40,410 bases of DNA from Hyphomicrobiales bacterium (GCA_003228955.1 QIGN01000003.1:1-40410); one strand, 5' to 3'; counted from the stretch's first letter, positions 24,882 to 34,722 are shown. Numbers and translations: made by a program. The notes: generated by a model from the letters alone, not told the origin.

Positions 24882-26147
24882 ATGCGACGTGTGGTCATTA
24901 CAGGACTGGGACTGGTTTCGCCGCTTGGCTGCGGAGTTGAAGAATCCTGGGCTCGTCTGATCGCAGGCGAAAACACCGCGCGCCGGATCGAATCCTTCGA
25001 AGTATCCGATTTGTCCTGCCAGGTTGCCTGCGAAATCCCGCGTGGTGACGGGTCCGGCAACAGTTTTAATCCCGACGACTGGATGGAGCCGAAGGATCAG
25101 CGCAAGGTCGATGATTTTATTATCTTTGCCATGGCTGCCGCCGGGCAGGCGCTTGAGGATGCGGACTGGCATCCGGAAACATATGAGGACCAGACGCGTT
25201 CAGGGGTTTTGATCGGTTCGGGTATCGGTGGTTTGCAGGGCATTGAGAAGGCTTCTCTGCTGCTGGACGAAAAGGGTCCGCGGCGGATCAGTCCGTTTTT
25301 TATTCCCGGCCGTCTGATCAATCTGTGTTCCGGCCAGGTCTCCATACGCCATCAGTTAAAGGGCCCCAATCACTCGGTGGTGACGGCCTGTTCGACAGGC
25401 TCCCATGCTATTGGCGATGCCGCACGGCTTATTGCGCTGGATGATGCGGATGTAATGGTGGCCGGGGGCGCTGAGTCGCCGGTTTGCCGCATTTCGCTCG
25501 CGGGGTTTGCCGCTTGCCGGGCGCTTTCGACACATTTCAACGATGAGCCGGCGCGTGCTTCGCGCCCATATGATGAAGACCGGGACGGATTTGTCATGGG
25601 CGAGGGGGCGGGCATTGTCGTGCTGGAGGAACTTGAGCATGCGCGCGACCGCGGTGCGAAAATATACGGCGAAGTGATCGGATATGGCCTCAGCGGGGAT
25701 GCTTTCCACATCACCGCTCCGGCCGAATCGGGGGACGGCGCGATGCGTTGCATGAAGGCCGCGATAAAGCGCGCCGGCATCGAGCCTGCCGATATCGATT
25801 ATATCAACGCTCATGGCACCTCGACGCCGATGGGCGATGAAATTGAACTGGCCGCCATCGAAAAGCTGTTCGGCAATGCGGCAGGCAAGCTCGCAATGTC
25901 GGCGACGAAATCCGCAATCGGACACCTGCTGGGTGCGGCTGGCGCAGTGGAGGCGATTTTCTCGGTCCTGTCCATACGCGACAATATTGCGCCTCCGACG
26001 CTTAATCTGGACAAACCATCGGTCGCGACGGTTATAGATCTTGTGCCGCATGAGGCGCGCGAGCGGGAAATCAATACTGTCCTGAGCAATTCCTTCGGGT
26101 TCGGAGGCACGAATGCTTCGCTGGTTTTTCGTAGCGTCGATACCTGA
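24882..26147 (+). CDS. fabF: 3-oxoacyl-ACP synthase II
   Basis: FabF condenses malonyl-ACP with acyl-ACP. The 421-residue thiolase-fold enzyme has the Cys-His-His triad: C170 (VVTACSTGSHAIG), H311 (HGTSTPMGD) and H348 (SAIGHLLGAAGA). The N-terminus MRRVVITGLGLVSPLG fixes the start, although no good Shine-Dalgarno sequence is visible. It lies between acpP and mltG, the usual order in Hyphomicrobiales-like genomes. Confidence 0.97.
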   Translation: MRRVVITGLGLVSPLGCGVEESWARLIAGENTARRIESFEVSDLSCQVACEIPRGDGSGNSFNPDDWMEPKDQRKVDDFIIFAMAAAGQALEDADWHPETYEDQTRSGVLIGSGIGGLQGIEKASLLLDEKGPRRISPFFIPGRLINLCSGQVSIRHQLKGPNHSVVTACSTGSHAIGDAARLIALDDADVMVAGGAESPVCRISLAGFAACRALSTHFNDEPARASRPYDEDRDGFVMGEGAGIVVLEELEHARDRGAKIYGEVIGYGLSGDAFHITAPAESGDGAMRCMKAAIKRAGIEPADIDYINAHGTSTPMGDEIELAAIEKLFGNAAGKLAMSATKSAIGHLLGAAGAVEAIFSVLSIRDNIAPPTLNLDKPSVATVIDLVPHEAREREINTVLSNSFGFGGTNASLVFRSVDT

Positions 26148-26241
26148 CTGACGCAAATACTTAGGATTCCCGTCTTCGTCATCCGCCCTTTTGCCATATT
26201 TGCGATGGAATCTTCCACTTTGGAAAAGGTATAAGTTGGTC

Positions 26242-27759
26242 ATGTCGAATCACGGCGATAGTCCCGACCAGGAGCTTATTCGCGCGGCGCGGGCTTTAAG
26301 CGCCGCCAATGATGACCTCCATGACAATGTGCGGCCGCGCAGTCCGGCTGAAGTTCTTGAGCCCGCTCGCGCGCCCGAACCGCCAAGCGGGCGCCGGCGC
26401 CGGCGGACCCATCCATTTTTTGTCGTCGTGAATGGGCTCATGAGTCTGCTTGTCGTAGGACTGATCGCCGTTGGAGGCCTGCTCTATTTCGCCAAACAGC
26501 AATTCGACAAAAACGGTCCGCTTGAAACTACAACCGTGTTTGTCATTCCCAAGGGTGAAGGGGTCAATGCAATCGCTGAGCGCCTTGAGCGCGAAGGCAT
26601 CATTTCCGACCGGCGGATATTCGTGGCCAGCGTAATCTACTTCAAGGTGCAGGAGCGGCTGAAGGCGGGTGAGTACGAAATACGCAAACGCTCAAGTATG
26701 CGGTTTGTACTGGACAAACTGGTAGAGGGCCGCGCTGTGCTCTACAAGGTCTCCATTCCCGAGGGGCTCACGAGCGAACAGATTGTTGCACGTTTGAATG
26801 CACATGAAATGCTGAAGGGGGAAGTATCCGAAGTTCCTCCCGAAGGCAGTATGCTTCCCGATACATATAAATTCTCGCGCGGCATGACACGGCAGGACCT
26901 GGTCGACCGCATGCAGGCGGAGCAGCGCAAATTCGTCACCCGGCTGTGGAAAAAGAGAAAGTCCGGCTTGCCGGTGAAAACGCCGCGAGAGGCAATTATT
27001 CTGGCTTCGATCGTGGAGAAGGAGACGGGCCGCGCGGACGAACGCTCGCGTGTAGCGGGCGTTTTTGTGAACCGCCTGAAAAAAGGCATGCGTCTTCAGT
27101 CGGACCCGACTATCATTTACGGGCTTGTAGGGGGCAAGGCTACGCTGGGCCGGGGCATACGAAAGAGTGAGCTTGAGAAAGCAACACCTTACAATACTTA
27201 CAAGATCAAGGGGCTGACTCCCACGCCGATTGCCAATCCCGGCCGTGCGGCGATCGAAGCGGTCTTGAATCCAGCGGACACAAAGGACCTTTATTTTGTT
27301 GCAGATGGGACTGGCGGGCACGCCTTCGCCATCACGCTTGCCCAACACAACCTGAATGTGAGCGCGTGGCGGAAAATAGAAAAAGAACGCCGCGAGAAAG
27401 CGGAAGCTGAAGCCAAGGCCAGGGTCGCCGCGGGGACAGCGGTTGGCGCGGGCGGTCAGGCGGCGGGTGGTGGACCCGTTCCATCTGCAACACCGGCGTT
27501 GCCGCTGTCAGGAGTAGCGCCAAACACTCTCCAGGCGCAGCAACCCGCAATTTCCAATTTGTCAGCGGAAACCGCGCCTGGCGGAATAAGCGGCAGTCTG
27601 ATCGAAGGTTTCAACTTCTCCTTGCCGGCGCCCGGAGCCGGAGTGTCTATACAGCTGCCCCCACTTGAGGAGAATACGGCTGTTTCAGCGCCGGCAGAGC
27701 AATCATCCGGCATCACCGGCGCGGCTCCCCCGCCGCCGGACCGCAAACCAGCGCGCTGA
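26242..27759 (+). CDS. mltG: Endolytic murein transglycosylase MltG with C-terminal extension
   Basis: MltG cuts nascent glycan strands and sets their length. The 505-residue protein has a cytoplasmic Pro/Arg-rich start, one membrane helix (about 57-84), a LysM-like subdomain (about 95-165) and the YceG/MltG catalytic domain with ASIVEKETG (255-263), whose glutamate is catalytic, and MRLQSDPTIIYG (283-294). The family usually ends near 340-390; here about 125 residues follow, starting with a charged stretch (KIEKERREKAEAEAKA) and continuing as Pro/Ala/Gly-rich sequence. The ATG is preceded by AAAAGGT; an upstream in-frame TTG is less likely. Confidence 0.93.
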   Translation: MSNHGDSPDQELIRAARALSAANDDLHDNVRPRSPAEVLEPARAPEPPSGRRRRRTHPFFVVVNGLMSLLVVGLIAVGGLLYFAKQQFDKNGPLETTTVFVIPKGEGVNAIAERLEREGIISDRRIFVASVIYFKVQERLKAGEYEIRKRSSMRFVLDKLVEGRAVLYKVSIPEGLTSEQIVARLNAHEMLKGEVSEVPPEGSMLPDTYKFSRGMTRQDLVDRMQAEQRKFVTRLWKKRKSGLPVKTPREAIILASIVEKETGRADERSRVAGVFVNRLKKGMRLQSDPTIIYGLVGGKATLGRGIRKSELEKATPYNTYKIKGLTPTPIANPGRAAIEAVLNPADTKDLYFVADGTGGHAFAITLAQHNLNVSAWRKIEKERREKAEAEAKARVAAGTAVGAGGQAAGGGPVPSATPALPLSGVAPNTLQAQQPAISNLSAETAPGGISGSLIEGFNFSLPAPGAGVSIQLPPLEENTAVSAPAEQSSGITGAAPPPPDRKPAR

Positions 27760-27798
27760 TCAACCGCCAGCATAGAGAACTTCAAGCAAGAACATTGA

Positions 27799-27839
27799 TA
27801 TGCGTGCCCGCGCCTTGTTGGCTTGGCGGGCAGGGCATA
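27799..27839 (+). other. Strong two-part hairpin between mltG and yicC
   Basis: The outer stem is TATGC/GCATA (27799-27803, 27835-27839) and the inner stem is TGCCCGC/GCGGGCA (27805-27811, 27826-27832), with small bulges. A GCC/GGC pairing can form within the loop. It starts 40 bases after the mltG stop. No T-run follows. It may be a Rho-independent-like 3' end, a processing site, or a dispersed palindromic element. Confidence 0.45.
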
Positions 27840-27929
27840 CAGTCTCGCCATTCGGTGCGCGACTCAACTAAGGTGCGGGCAGGAGATTGTTTTTCTGCCG
27901 AGGGGCAGCAATCGGGCGGGATTTTTGGA

Positions 27930-28817
27930 ATGGCGTTAAAGAGCATGACGGGGTTCGCACGCCGCGAGGGCCGTCTGGGTCACCATTCATGGCAATGGGA
28001 GGCGCGCACCGTGAATGGGCGCGGACTTGATGTCCGGTTGCGGATGCCGCCGGGATATGAGGCGATCGAGCAAACGGTCCGCGACGCATGCAAGAAACAT
28101 CTGGCCAGAGGAAATTGCACGCTGGTGCTCTCCGTACAGCGCGATTCCGGGGAATCGGCCGCCCGGCTGAATGAAGAGTTGTTCAAGCAGGTGGTCCAGG
28201 CAGCGAAACGCGCGCGCGAGTTTGTGGACGCCGCGGCGCCGACGCTCGACGGGTTGTTGTCCCTGCGCGGGGTGATTGAAACAAAAGAAGTGGAGGAAGA
28301 CGAAAGCGCTGAAAAAGAAAGAATGGAAGCCATTCTTTCAGACCTCAAGGACTTGCTCGCCCAGCTTGTCACCGCGCGCATGGCCGAGGGTGAGCATCTT
28401 GGCGCCGCCATCTCCTCCCATATTGACGAGATCGAGATCCTTGCCGAAACGATTGAGCATGCCCCCTCGCGCACCCCCGACGCTGTCAATATTCGATTGC
28501 GGGAACGGATTGAGAGGCTGATCGGTGAAGCATCGCAGCTTGATGAACAGCGTTTGCACCAGGAGGCGGTTTTGCTGTCTGCCAAAGCCGACGTGAAGGA
28601 AGAGATTGACCGGCTCAGGGCACATAACGAAGCTGCGCGCGAGCTACTTCAGAATGATGATCCGGTCGGGCGGCGCCTTGAATTTCTGGCTCAGGAATTC
28701 AACCGTGAGGCCAACACCATTTGCTCCAAATCGAACGACATCGATGTCACTCAGGCCGGCTTGGCTCTTAAGACGGCGATCGACCGGATGCGTGAGCAGG
28801 TGCAGAACATTGAGTGA
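27930..28817 (+). CDS. yicC: YicC/YloC family endoribonuclease
   Basis: This 295-residue protein belongs to a family recently shown to have endoribonuclease activity. The N-terminal MALKSMTGFARREG and EARTVNGRGLDVRLRMP, and the C-terminal DPVGRRLEFLAQEFNREANTICSKSND, are family signatures, and length is standard. The middle is highly charged and helical. I took the ATG at the conserved SMTGFAR region; an upstream in-frame extension is not family-like. gmk starts inside its stop region, so the two are coupled, a widespread gene pair. Confidence 0.93.
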   Translation: MALKSMTGFARREGRLGHHSWQWEARTVNGRGLDVRLRMPPGYEAIEQTVRDACKKHLARGNCTLVLSVQRDSGESAARLNEELFKQVVQAAKRAREFVDAAAPTLDGLLSLRGVIETKEVEEDESAEKERMEAILSDLKDLLAQLVTARMAEGEHLGAAISSHIDEIEILAETIEHAPSRTPDAVNIRLRERIERLIGEASQLDEQRLHQEAVLLSAKADVKEEIDRLRAHNEAARELLQNDDPVGRRLEFLAQEFNREANTICSKSNDIDVTQAGLALKTAIDRMREQVQNIE

Positions 28818-29454
28818 AGGACATCCCGAAATCGAACGGCGCGGCTTGATGCTGGTCCTTTCCTCTCCTTCGGGAGCCGGCAAAACCACACTTGCGCGCG
28901 CGTTGCTGCAAGCGGAATCCGGCATTGACATGTCGGTTTCGGTAACAACTCGCCCGAAGCGCCCGGGCGAGGTCGAAGGCAAGGACTATATTTTTGTTTC
29001 CCAGGAAGAATTCTCCAAATTGCGCGACAAGGGGGATTTGCTGGAATGGGCACTGGTTTTCGACTACTCGTACGGGACTCCCAGGGCGCCGGTGGAACAT
29101 GCACTCAAGGCCGGCTGCGACACCCTCTTTGACATTGACTGGCAGGGCGCGGAAAATCTGACCAAGACCGCGCCCAAGGATCTTGTCACTATTTTCGTCC
29201 TTCCCCCATCTGCGGAAGCGCTGGAAACGCGGCTCAAGGGCCGGGCGCAGGACTCACCGGAGGTGGTAAAACGCCGTATGGCCGGGGCATCGAACGAGCT
29301 CCAGCATTGGGATGAATATGACTATGTGGTCATAAACAGCGACGTAGAGGAATCGCTGCGGGAATTGCGCGCAATTCTGGCTGCCGAGCGACTCAAACGG
29401 GACCGCCGGACAGGGCTTGAGGAATTCGTCCGCGATATTCAAAAGAAACTTTAG
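28810..29454 (+). CDS. gmk: Guanylate kinase
   Basis: The enzyme phosphorylates GMP to GDP. The P-loop SSPSGAGKTT (18-27) and VSVTTRPKRPGEVEGKDY are diagnostic. I chose a TTG start overlapping the yicC stop, giving 214 residues and an N-terminus (SEGHPEIERRGLMLVLSS) like other alphaproteobacterial enzymes, with AGG about ten bases upstream. The alternative ATG at 28849 would remove 13 residues and lacks a ribosome site. It faces rsmA convergently across 27 bases with no clear terminator. Confidence 0.94.
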   Translation: MSEGHPEIERRGLMLVLSSPSGAGKTTLARALLQAESGIDMSVSVTTRPKRPGEVEGKDYIFVSQEEFSKLRDKGDLLEWALVFDYSYGTPRAPVEHALKAGCDTLFDIDWQGAENLTKTAPKDLVTIFVLPPSAEALETRLKGRAQDSPEVVKRRMAGASNELQHWDEYDYVVINSDVEESLRELRAILAAERLKRDRRTGLEEFVRDIQKKL

Positions 29455-29481
29455 AATGGGGCGGTAAGAAATTGGAATACA

Positions 29482-30330
29482 TCAAGAATCCTTATGCCAA
29501 GTTCGTGCAAGCGCGCAAAATTCACTGACGCTCAATGCTTCGGCGCGCAGCGATGGGTCAATACCCAGCTTTTCCAGTGTTTTTTCAGGCTCCTGCATAA
29601 GAATTCTGAGGCTTTTTCTCAGCATTTTACGGCGCTGTCCGAAGGCGGTTGCCACCACTTTTTGCAGGGCCGCACAGGACCCGGCTGGTTCGGGGTTTTT
29701 CACGGGAACAAATTCAACAAGAGTGGATTCGACCTTCGGTGCCGGCGTAAAGGCCCGTGGTGGCAGGTTGAGCAGTTTGCGCGGTGACGTGCGCCACTGC
29801 GCCAGGACGGACAGGCGGCCAAAGGTTTTGCGGCCCGGCGGAGACAGGATACGTTCGGCGACCTCGCGTTGAAACATCAGGACCATCCGGTCATACCAGG
29901 GTGGCCATGGCTCGGTTGTGAGCCACCGGGCAAGCAGTTCGGTTGACGCTCCATAGGGCAAATTGGCGACAATTCGAACCGGGGAGGGGGCAATATTTCT
30001 CAATTCCATTTCAAGCGCGTCGCCGCGCAAAATATCGAGCCGGCCCGGATAACGCGAAGCAATTTCCTCAAGCGCGGGGATACACCGCTTATCGCGCTCG
30101 ACGGCTGTGATCCTGGCCGCGCCCTCGAGCAGCAATGCCCGCGTCAGCCCGCCGGGACCGGCGCCAATCTCGACTATGTTTACTCCTTCCAGCGGACCGG
30201 CGGCGCGTGCGATGCGCCGTGTCAGGTTCAGATCGAGAATGAAATTCTGCCCCAGCCCCTTGCGCGCCGATAGGCCATGGGCGCGAATGACCTCGCTCAG
30301 CGGCGGCAGGCCATCGGGAGTGCCGGTCAC
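29482..30330 (-). CDS. rsmA: 16S rRNA dimethyladenosine transferase
   Basis: RsmA (KsgA) dimethylates two adjacent adenines near the 3' end of 16S rRNA during small-subunit maturation. The 282-residue SAM-dependent protein has GLGQNF (25-30), EIGAGPGGLT (54-63) and NLPYGAST (123-130), the catalytic NLPY loop with G in place of the usual N. It starts with GTG, overlapping the pdxA stop (GTGA), a common coupling of these genes. Confidence 0.95.
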   Translation of the reverse strand: MTGTPDGLPPLSEVIRAHGLSARKGLGQNFILDLNLTRRIARAAGPLEGVNIVEIGAGPGGLTRALLLEGAARITAVERDKRCIPALEEIASRYPGRLDILRGDALEMELRNIAPSPVRIVANLPYGASTELLARWLTTEPWPPWYDRMVLMFQREVAERILSPPGRKTFGRLSVLAQWRTSPRKLLNLPPRAFTPAPKVESTLVEFVPVKNPEPAGSCAALQKVVATAFGQRRKMLRKSLRILMQEPEKTLEKLGIDPSLRAEALSVSEFCALARTWHKDS

Positions 30331-31361
30331 GCGGGCGCCATCCTGTGAGCGGCCAGGGCGGCCGCAAGCTTCAGCGATTCAATCAAGCTGCCGGGGTTTG
30401 CTTTGCCGCTTCCGGCGAGTTCATATGCCGTCCCGTGGTCCGGGCTGGTTCGAACAATGGGAAGGCCCAGCGTGATATTCACCGTGGAATCGAAGGCCAG
30501 CGTTTTCACCGGAATCAGGGCTTGATCGTGATACATCGCGACAATTGCATCATAGTGGGTCCGCGTTCGTTCCTGAAATACAGCGTCCGCGGAAAGCGGG
30601 CCCGTTATATCCAATCCGCTTGCTTTCAGCGTATCGATGGCCGGCGCAATGATCTCGGTTTCTTCCCGGCCCAGCGTGCCCTCCTCGCCGGCGTGAGGAT
30701 TGAGACCAGTCACGGCAATGCGCGGTGTTGAAATGCCAAAGGAGGCACGCAATTCGCGCGCCGTGATTTCCACTGTTTCAACAATCATTTGCTTGGTAAG
30801 TGAAGCGGGCACGTCTTTGAGCGGCATGTGCACGGTGGCGGGCACGACACGCAATTCACCACATGTAAGCATCATGACCGGGCGCGGCGAGAGGGTCGGC
30901 GTCGTGCATAATTCCGCAAGAAATTCAGTATGTCCTGGATGCTTAAATCCGGCTTCATACAGAAGCCGTTTATTTATTGGATTGGTGACAATGGCGCGCG
31001 CTTTGCCCTCCTGCACCCAGTTTACGCATATTTCGATAGCCTCGATTATAGCGGCCACGGATGCAGTATCCGGCACCCCGGGTTTAATTTTGACGGGCAA
31101 CTTAACCGGAAAAACGGGCAAGGCGCTCGCAAAGATTTCCTGCACGTTATCGGTAATGTCCACGGGCTCGATTGGGATATCAAGTCCAAGAAGGCGCGCC
31201 CGTTCATTCAGTTGCGCCAGATCGCCCACCAAAATGAATGCGGGCAGGGCATAGGAAGCGCGGTCGGTCCAGGCTTGCAACGAGATGTCAGGCCCCACTC
31301 CGGCCGGATCCCCCATTGACAGAGCAAGCGGGGTGTCGATCTGGTTTGCGGTGGAGGACAT
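30327..31361 (-). CDS. pdxA: 4-hydroxythreonine-4-phosphate dehydrogenase
   Basis: PdxA oxidises 4-phosphohydroxy-L-threonine on the route to pyridoxal phosphate. The 344-residue protein has SMGDPAGVGP (15-24), the metal-site histidine H144 in GHTEFLAE, GLNPHAGE and MYHDQALIPVK with another metal histidine. PLP is the cofactor for alr and for the aminotransferase at the other end of the window. It sits between surA and rsmA, the order seen widely in proteobacteria. Confidence 0.95.
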   Translation of the reverse strand: MSSTANQIDTPLALSMGDPAGVGPDISLQAWTDRASYALPAFILVGDLAQLNERARLLGLDIPIEPVDITDNVQEIFASALPVFPVKLPVKIKPGVPDTASVAAIIEAIEICVNWVQEGKARAIVTNPINKRLLYEAGFKHPGHTEFLAELCTTPTLSPRPVMMLTCGELRVVPATVHMPLKDVPASLTKQMIVETVEITARELRASFGISTPRIAVTGLNPHAGEEGTLGREETEIIAPAIDTLKASGLDITGPLSADAVFQERTRTHYDAIVAMYHDQALIPVKTLAFDSTVNITLGLPIVRTSPDHGTAYELAGSGKANPGSLIESLKLAAALAAHRMAPA

Positions 31362-31405
31362 TACGCGCCGGGCCCATGGTTCGCTTGGCGGACAATTTTG
31401 CCCTG

Positions 31406-32353
31406 TTAGCGGTATTCCACATAGGCGTCCTGGCGCAAGTCCCTGAGATGCCGGCGCGCGAGAATATTATATTCCTGGGATACGAGTTTGGAGCGCACCT
31501 GTTTTCGCTGCTCATCATTTCGAGTTACCGACCGGCGTGCGCAGACGGCATACATTTCGATGCCGGAGGATGTAATGACGGGCGGTGTCATCTGGCCTTC
31601 TTGGGCGGACAGCAATATCGCGCGTGTCGGCTGCACCATTTTGGCGGCGGACTTTCTGCCCACGGATTTTACCGTCGCTTTACGCGCCAATTTTGTGACT
31701 TCGGCAATATTGGCGCATGACCGGAAGCGCTGCCGTATCCTTTCGGCCTCTACCAGGCGGGCGGCAATTGTCCTTTGATCGGAACCGTTCGGCAATTTGA
31801 GCTGCACCCGTTGTAGCTGAAACTCTGTTTCCTTTTTACCAGATGAGGGGTCCTCGCCGGAGATTGCCTTGTCTATTTGCGACGCGTTGATGGAAACCTG
31901 GCCTCTGAACTTTCGCTGGACGACCTTACGCCAGGCAACGCGGGAGCGAATCTGCTCCTTCATGGTTATTGAATTCACACCCATCTGCGCCAGTGATGCG
32001 GTCAATTGCTTTCCCGTCATATTGTTTGATTTGGCCACGCGGGAGAATACTTCGTCGATTTGGTCATCGGGTATAATAACGCTGTTCTTGGCTGCTTCCT
32101 GAAGCTGAACGCGTTCGGAAATGAGGTTTTCGATCACCTTTTTTCGCAATGCATCCGATGCTTTGCTGTTGGTGGTAACCGTGAGCAAACGCATACGCTG
32201 GGTGATGTCATAGTTCGTGATCGGCTCGTCATTCACCAGTGCAACAATGGACTGCTCACTTTGGGCGCGGACGGTTGCGGTTCCGGCAAAACCCAAATAC
32301 CCGATACAGAGAATCGCGGCAGAGCAGTATCTGAAGAACCTGTTTGTTCGCAT
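31406..32353 (-). CDS. surA: Periplasmic chaperone SurA-like
   Basis: SurA-type chaperones guide outer-membrane proteins, including LptD, through the periplasm. The 315-residue protein has a signal peptide (about 1-30, ending VRA) and the N-terminal domain with IVALVNDEPITNYDI, which is highly characteristic. The prolyl-isomerase region (about 180-285) is divergent, and only one copy is present versus two in E. coli, as in other alphaproteobacterial forms. I chose the ATG; a TTG two codons upstream is possible. It lies directly downstream of lptD. Confidence 0.88.
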   Translation of the reverse strand: MRTNRFFRYCSAAILCIGYLGFAGTATVRAQSEQSIVALVNDEPITNYDITQRMRLLTVTTNSKASDALRKKVIENLISERVQLQEAAKNSVIIPDDQIDEVFSRVAKSNNMTGKQLTASLAQMGVNSITMKEQIRSRVAWRKVVQRKFRGQVSINASQIDKAISGEDPSSGKKETEFQLQRVQLKLPNGSDQRTIAARLVEAERIRQRFRSCANIAEVTKLARKATVKSVGRKSAAKMVQPTRAILLSAQEGQMTPPVITSSGIEMYAVCARRSVTRNDEQRKQVRSKLVSQEYNILARRHLRDLRQDAYVEYR

Positions 32354-32434
32354 AATCAATCAGCTGGTTATGTTGGCCGCCAACAGCAGCAAAGTTGACC
32401 GGGCGCGCACGCTTTTGGTCTGAAGCAATACGCG

Positions 32435-34717
32435 TTACAGGGCGTCGAGATCGAAGGCGCCCAGATTCTTGAACTCGAACCGGATCATGACCGAGCTGTT
32501 TGGCTCAATATCCCGGTCGCGGATGAATGATTCATTGTAGGTGACTGTAAGGGCGAAACAGTCGTCGGCATATTTGATGCCGATTTCGTCCTCAATACGT
32601 TGTGAGCCCGATATGTCGTAGCGGCTGCTCCCGACGAGCGACCAGAATTTGGCGAGTTTCAGCGAGCCGCTTGTCTGTATCTCTTCTCGACGTGCCGGTA
32701 TGCCGAGTCCGGGCTGTGAGTCCAGTCTGGCGTAGATAACGCTGCTCTTGACCGGGCCATAATCGAACGATGCCGCCAGATCTGTTCTTTGGAGGTTGAG
32801 GTTATCCTTGTCGAAACGGGCCTGCCCAATGAATTGGAAATACTGCATCGGCTGGATATAGAGCCCGGCAACGAAATCGGAAGCATTGTTTTCCAGACCG
32901 CTGCCGGTCTGGAAATCATTGCCGCCGGCGATCTCGTAGCTTTGTCCCACAACGGCGCGGACATAGCCGCCATTATAGCGTTGCAGTGTGTAGCGCAGAC
33001 CAATATTGGCGCGTGTTCCACCTTCCACCAGGTCATAGCCGGAGAATTTATCAATATCGAACAGAAGCGTGTCGTCAAAAACGAGACTGCGCGCATCCTC
33101 ATTGGGAATGTCCAATTGACCGGACGCATTGGGGCGCGCAATGATCTGAGCGATGGGTTCAAGGATATGGGCCGCGCTCGCCGTGTGTTTGACGAAAGGA
33201 TAGCGGTATTCAAGCCCGCCCGTAACCATGCCGCGGGTGGTGGTCCCTCCGGTAAATACGGTGCCTGTGACCTGATCGACAAAGTTACTCGAAACGTCGT
33301 ATATGTCGCCTCGCGCACTGAAGAAGGGTGTCAAAACCTGGCCGCGCCTGTCGATTATTTGCTTGCGCCATTTGACTTCCGAGACGATCCGCGATGTGTC
33401 GGCGCCGCCTTCGCGCGTCAGGCTCACCACATTTGTGTCGAAGCTTAACTCGCCTCCCAGCACCGGATCGGAGAAGATATAATTATAGTCGATAACAGGA
33501 AGAACCAGAGATTCAGAAGCCGGGTTGTCGGTTAACAGCAGCCCGCCGAAACTAAACACCCGCATGTCGAAATAGTTCCGGTCGCGTTGTCCGGTGAGGT
33601 TGACCTGCGAGACCCGGTCCGTCGTCAGCACATTGTCAATGTCATAAAACCTGCGGAACGTGTCATCGGTCTCCGCAGTCACGTCCCAGCCCCAACTCCA
33701 ATATTCGTTGAGGTTGAAAATACCCTTGGAGTCAATCGAACCGCGGAAGTCATCGTCGCTGGTGGTGAACTCTGTTTTCTTGTTGGTCTGGTTGATGCCG
33801 GCGAGGTTGATTTCATAGCGGCCATTGCGGGTTCGTTGCCGCCAGTTGCCCTTCAGAAGCACGCCGCGCTTTGAAGTGAAGACCGGCGAAAATGTGAAAT
33901 CATAATTCGGCGCAAGGGCGAAATAGTATGGGGTTTCGATCGTGGCCCCGAGCTCCCTCGAACCGCCATAGCGCGGAACCAGGAAACCCGTTTTGCGTTT
34001 CACCGACGGGTCTGCGTGCTTGAAGTAGGGCAGTTTGAGGATAGGAACGCCGAACATCTCAAATGTTGCATTCCTGTATTCGATCGTTGCCTCGGATTTT
34101 TTGTGGATAATCTTTTTGGCCTTGATCCTCCAGGTTGGCGCTTTTTCCGGGTTGTCTTCGCAAGCTTTGCATGGCGTGTAGACGGCCCGTTCAAATACGG
34201 TCGTATCGCCTTTCTCGCGCACAGCGCGCGCCGCCGCGATCCGCGCATCCTCCGCGGTCACGATCTTCAGCGACTGGATAAATCCATCGCGGAAATCGTC
34301 GGTCAGCGTGATCCGGTTGGTGCTGATGACCGCGCCGTTGGGCTCCTTGATCCGGACATTGCCTTCCGCTTTAAGGAGATTATTGCCCCGCTCGTAGATG
34401 ACCTTGTCGGCCTGCAGCGTATAGTTGCTGTAATAAATCTCGACATTGCCCCGGGCAATGACCCGGTTGTTCCGATTGTCATAGATCATCTGGTCGGCCT
34501 GCAGCAGCATCGGCAGAGTGGAGTCAACCTTGCCCTGAGCGTCAAATTGGGACTGGGCCAATGCCGTTGTCGACAGCGCCGCGGATAACGACGCAGCCAT
34601 GATCCCAAGAACCAGACCGGCGGCTATTCCCGGCGGCCGGCTCCGGGCCCAGGCGCGCGTAAACCGGGAGGGGGTCGCCACCCGGGCCGCATCGCTGTGT
34701 ATGTGCCTATGCCGCAT
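32435..34717 (-). CDS. lptD: LPS-assembly outer-membrane protein LptD
   Basis: LptD with LptE inserts LPS into the outer leaflet. From the chosen ATG there are 760 residues: a long N-terminal leader with a hydrophobic stretch ending ALAQ (near 55), an OstA/LptA-like beta-jellyroll (about 65-180), then a large beta-barrel ending in alternating strands and a C-terminal hydrophobic segment. C183 and C186 (CKAC) and a single late cysteine (near 720, DDCFAL) could form the inter-domain disulphide; E. coli has two C-terminal cysteines. The ATG lies five bases after the lptG stop, with GAGGACGG upstream; an earlier in-frame start would overlap lptG. Confidence 0.93.
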   Translation of the reverse strand: MRHRHIHSDAARVATPSRFTRAWARSRPPGIAAGLVLGIMAASLSAALSTTALAQSQFDAQGKVDSTLPMLLQADQMIYDNRNNRVIARGNVEIYYSNYTLQADKVIYERGNNLLKAEGNVRIKEPNGAVISTNRITLTDDFRDGFIQSLKIVTAEDARIAAARAVREKGDTTVFERAVYTPCKACEDNPEKAPTWRIKAKKIIHKKSEATIEYRNATFEMFGVPILKLPYFKHADPSVKRKTGFLVPRYGGSRELGATIETPYYFALAPNYDFTFSPVFTSKRGVLLKGNWRQRTRNGRYEINLAGINQTNKKTEFTTSDDDFRGSIDSKGIFNLNEYWSWGWDVTAETDDTFRRFYDIDNVLTTDRVSQVNLTGQRDRNYFDMRVFSFGGLLLTDNPASESLVLPVIDYNYIFSDPVLGGELSFDTNVVSLTREGGADTSRIVSEVKWRKQIIDRRGQVLTPFFSARGDIYDVSSNFVDQVTGTVFTGGTTTRGMVTGGLEYRYPFVKHTASAAHILEPIAQIIARPNASGQLDIPNEDARSLVFDDTLLFDIDKFSGYDLVEGGTRANIGLRYTLQRYNGGYVRAVVGQSYEIAGGNDFQTGSGLENNASDFVAGLYIQPMQYFQFIGQARFDKDNLNLQRTDLAASFDYGPVKSSVIYARLDSQPGLGIPARREEIQTSGSLKLAKFWSLVGSSRYDISGSQRIEDEIGIKYADDCFALTVTYNESFIRDRDIEPNSSVMIRFEFKNLGAFDLDAL

Positions 34718-34722
34718 CACGT

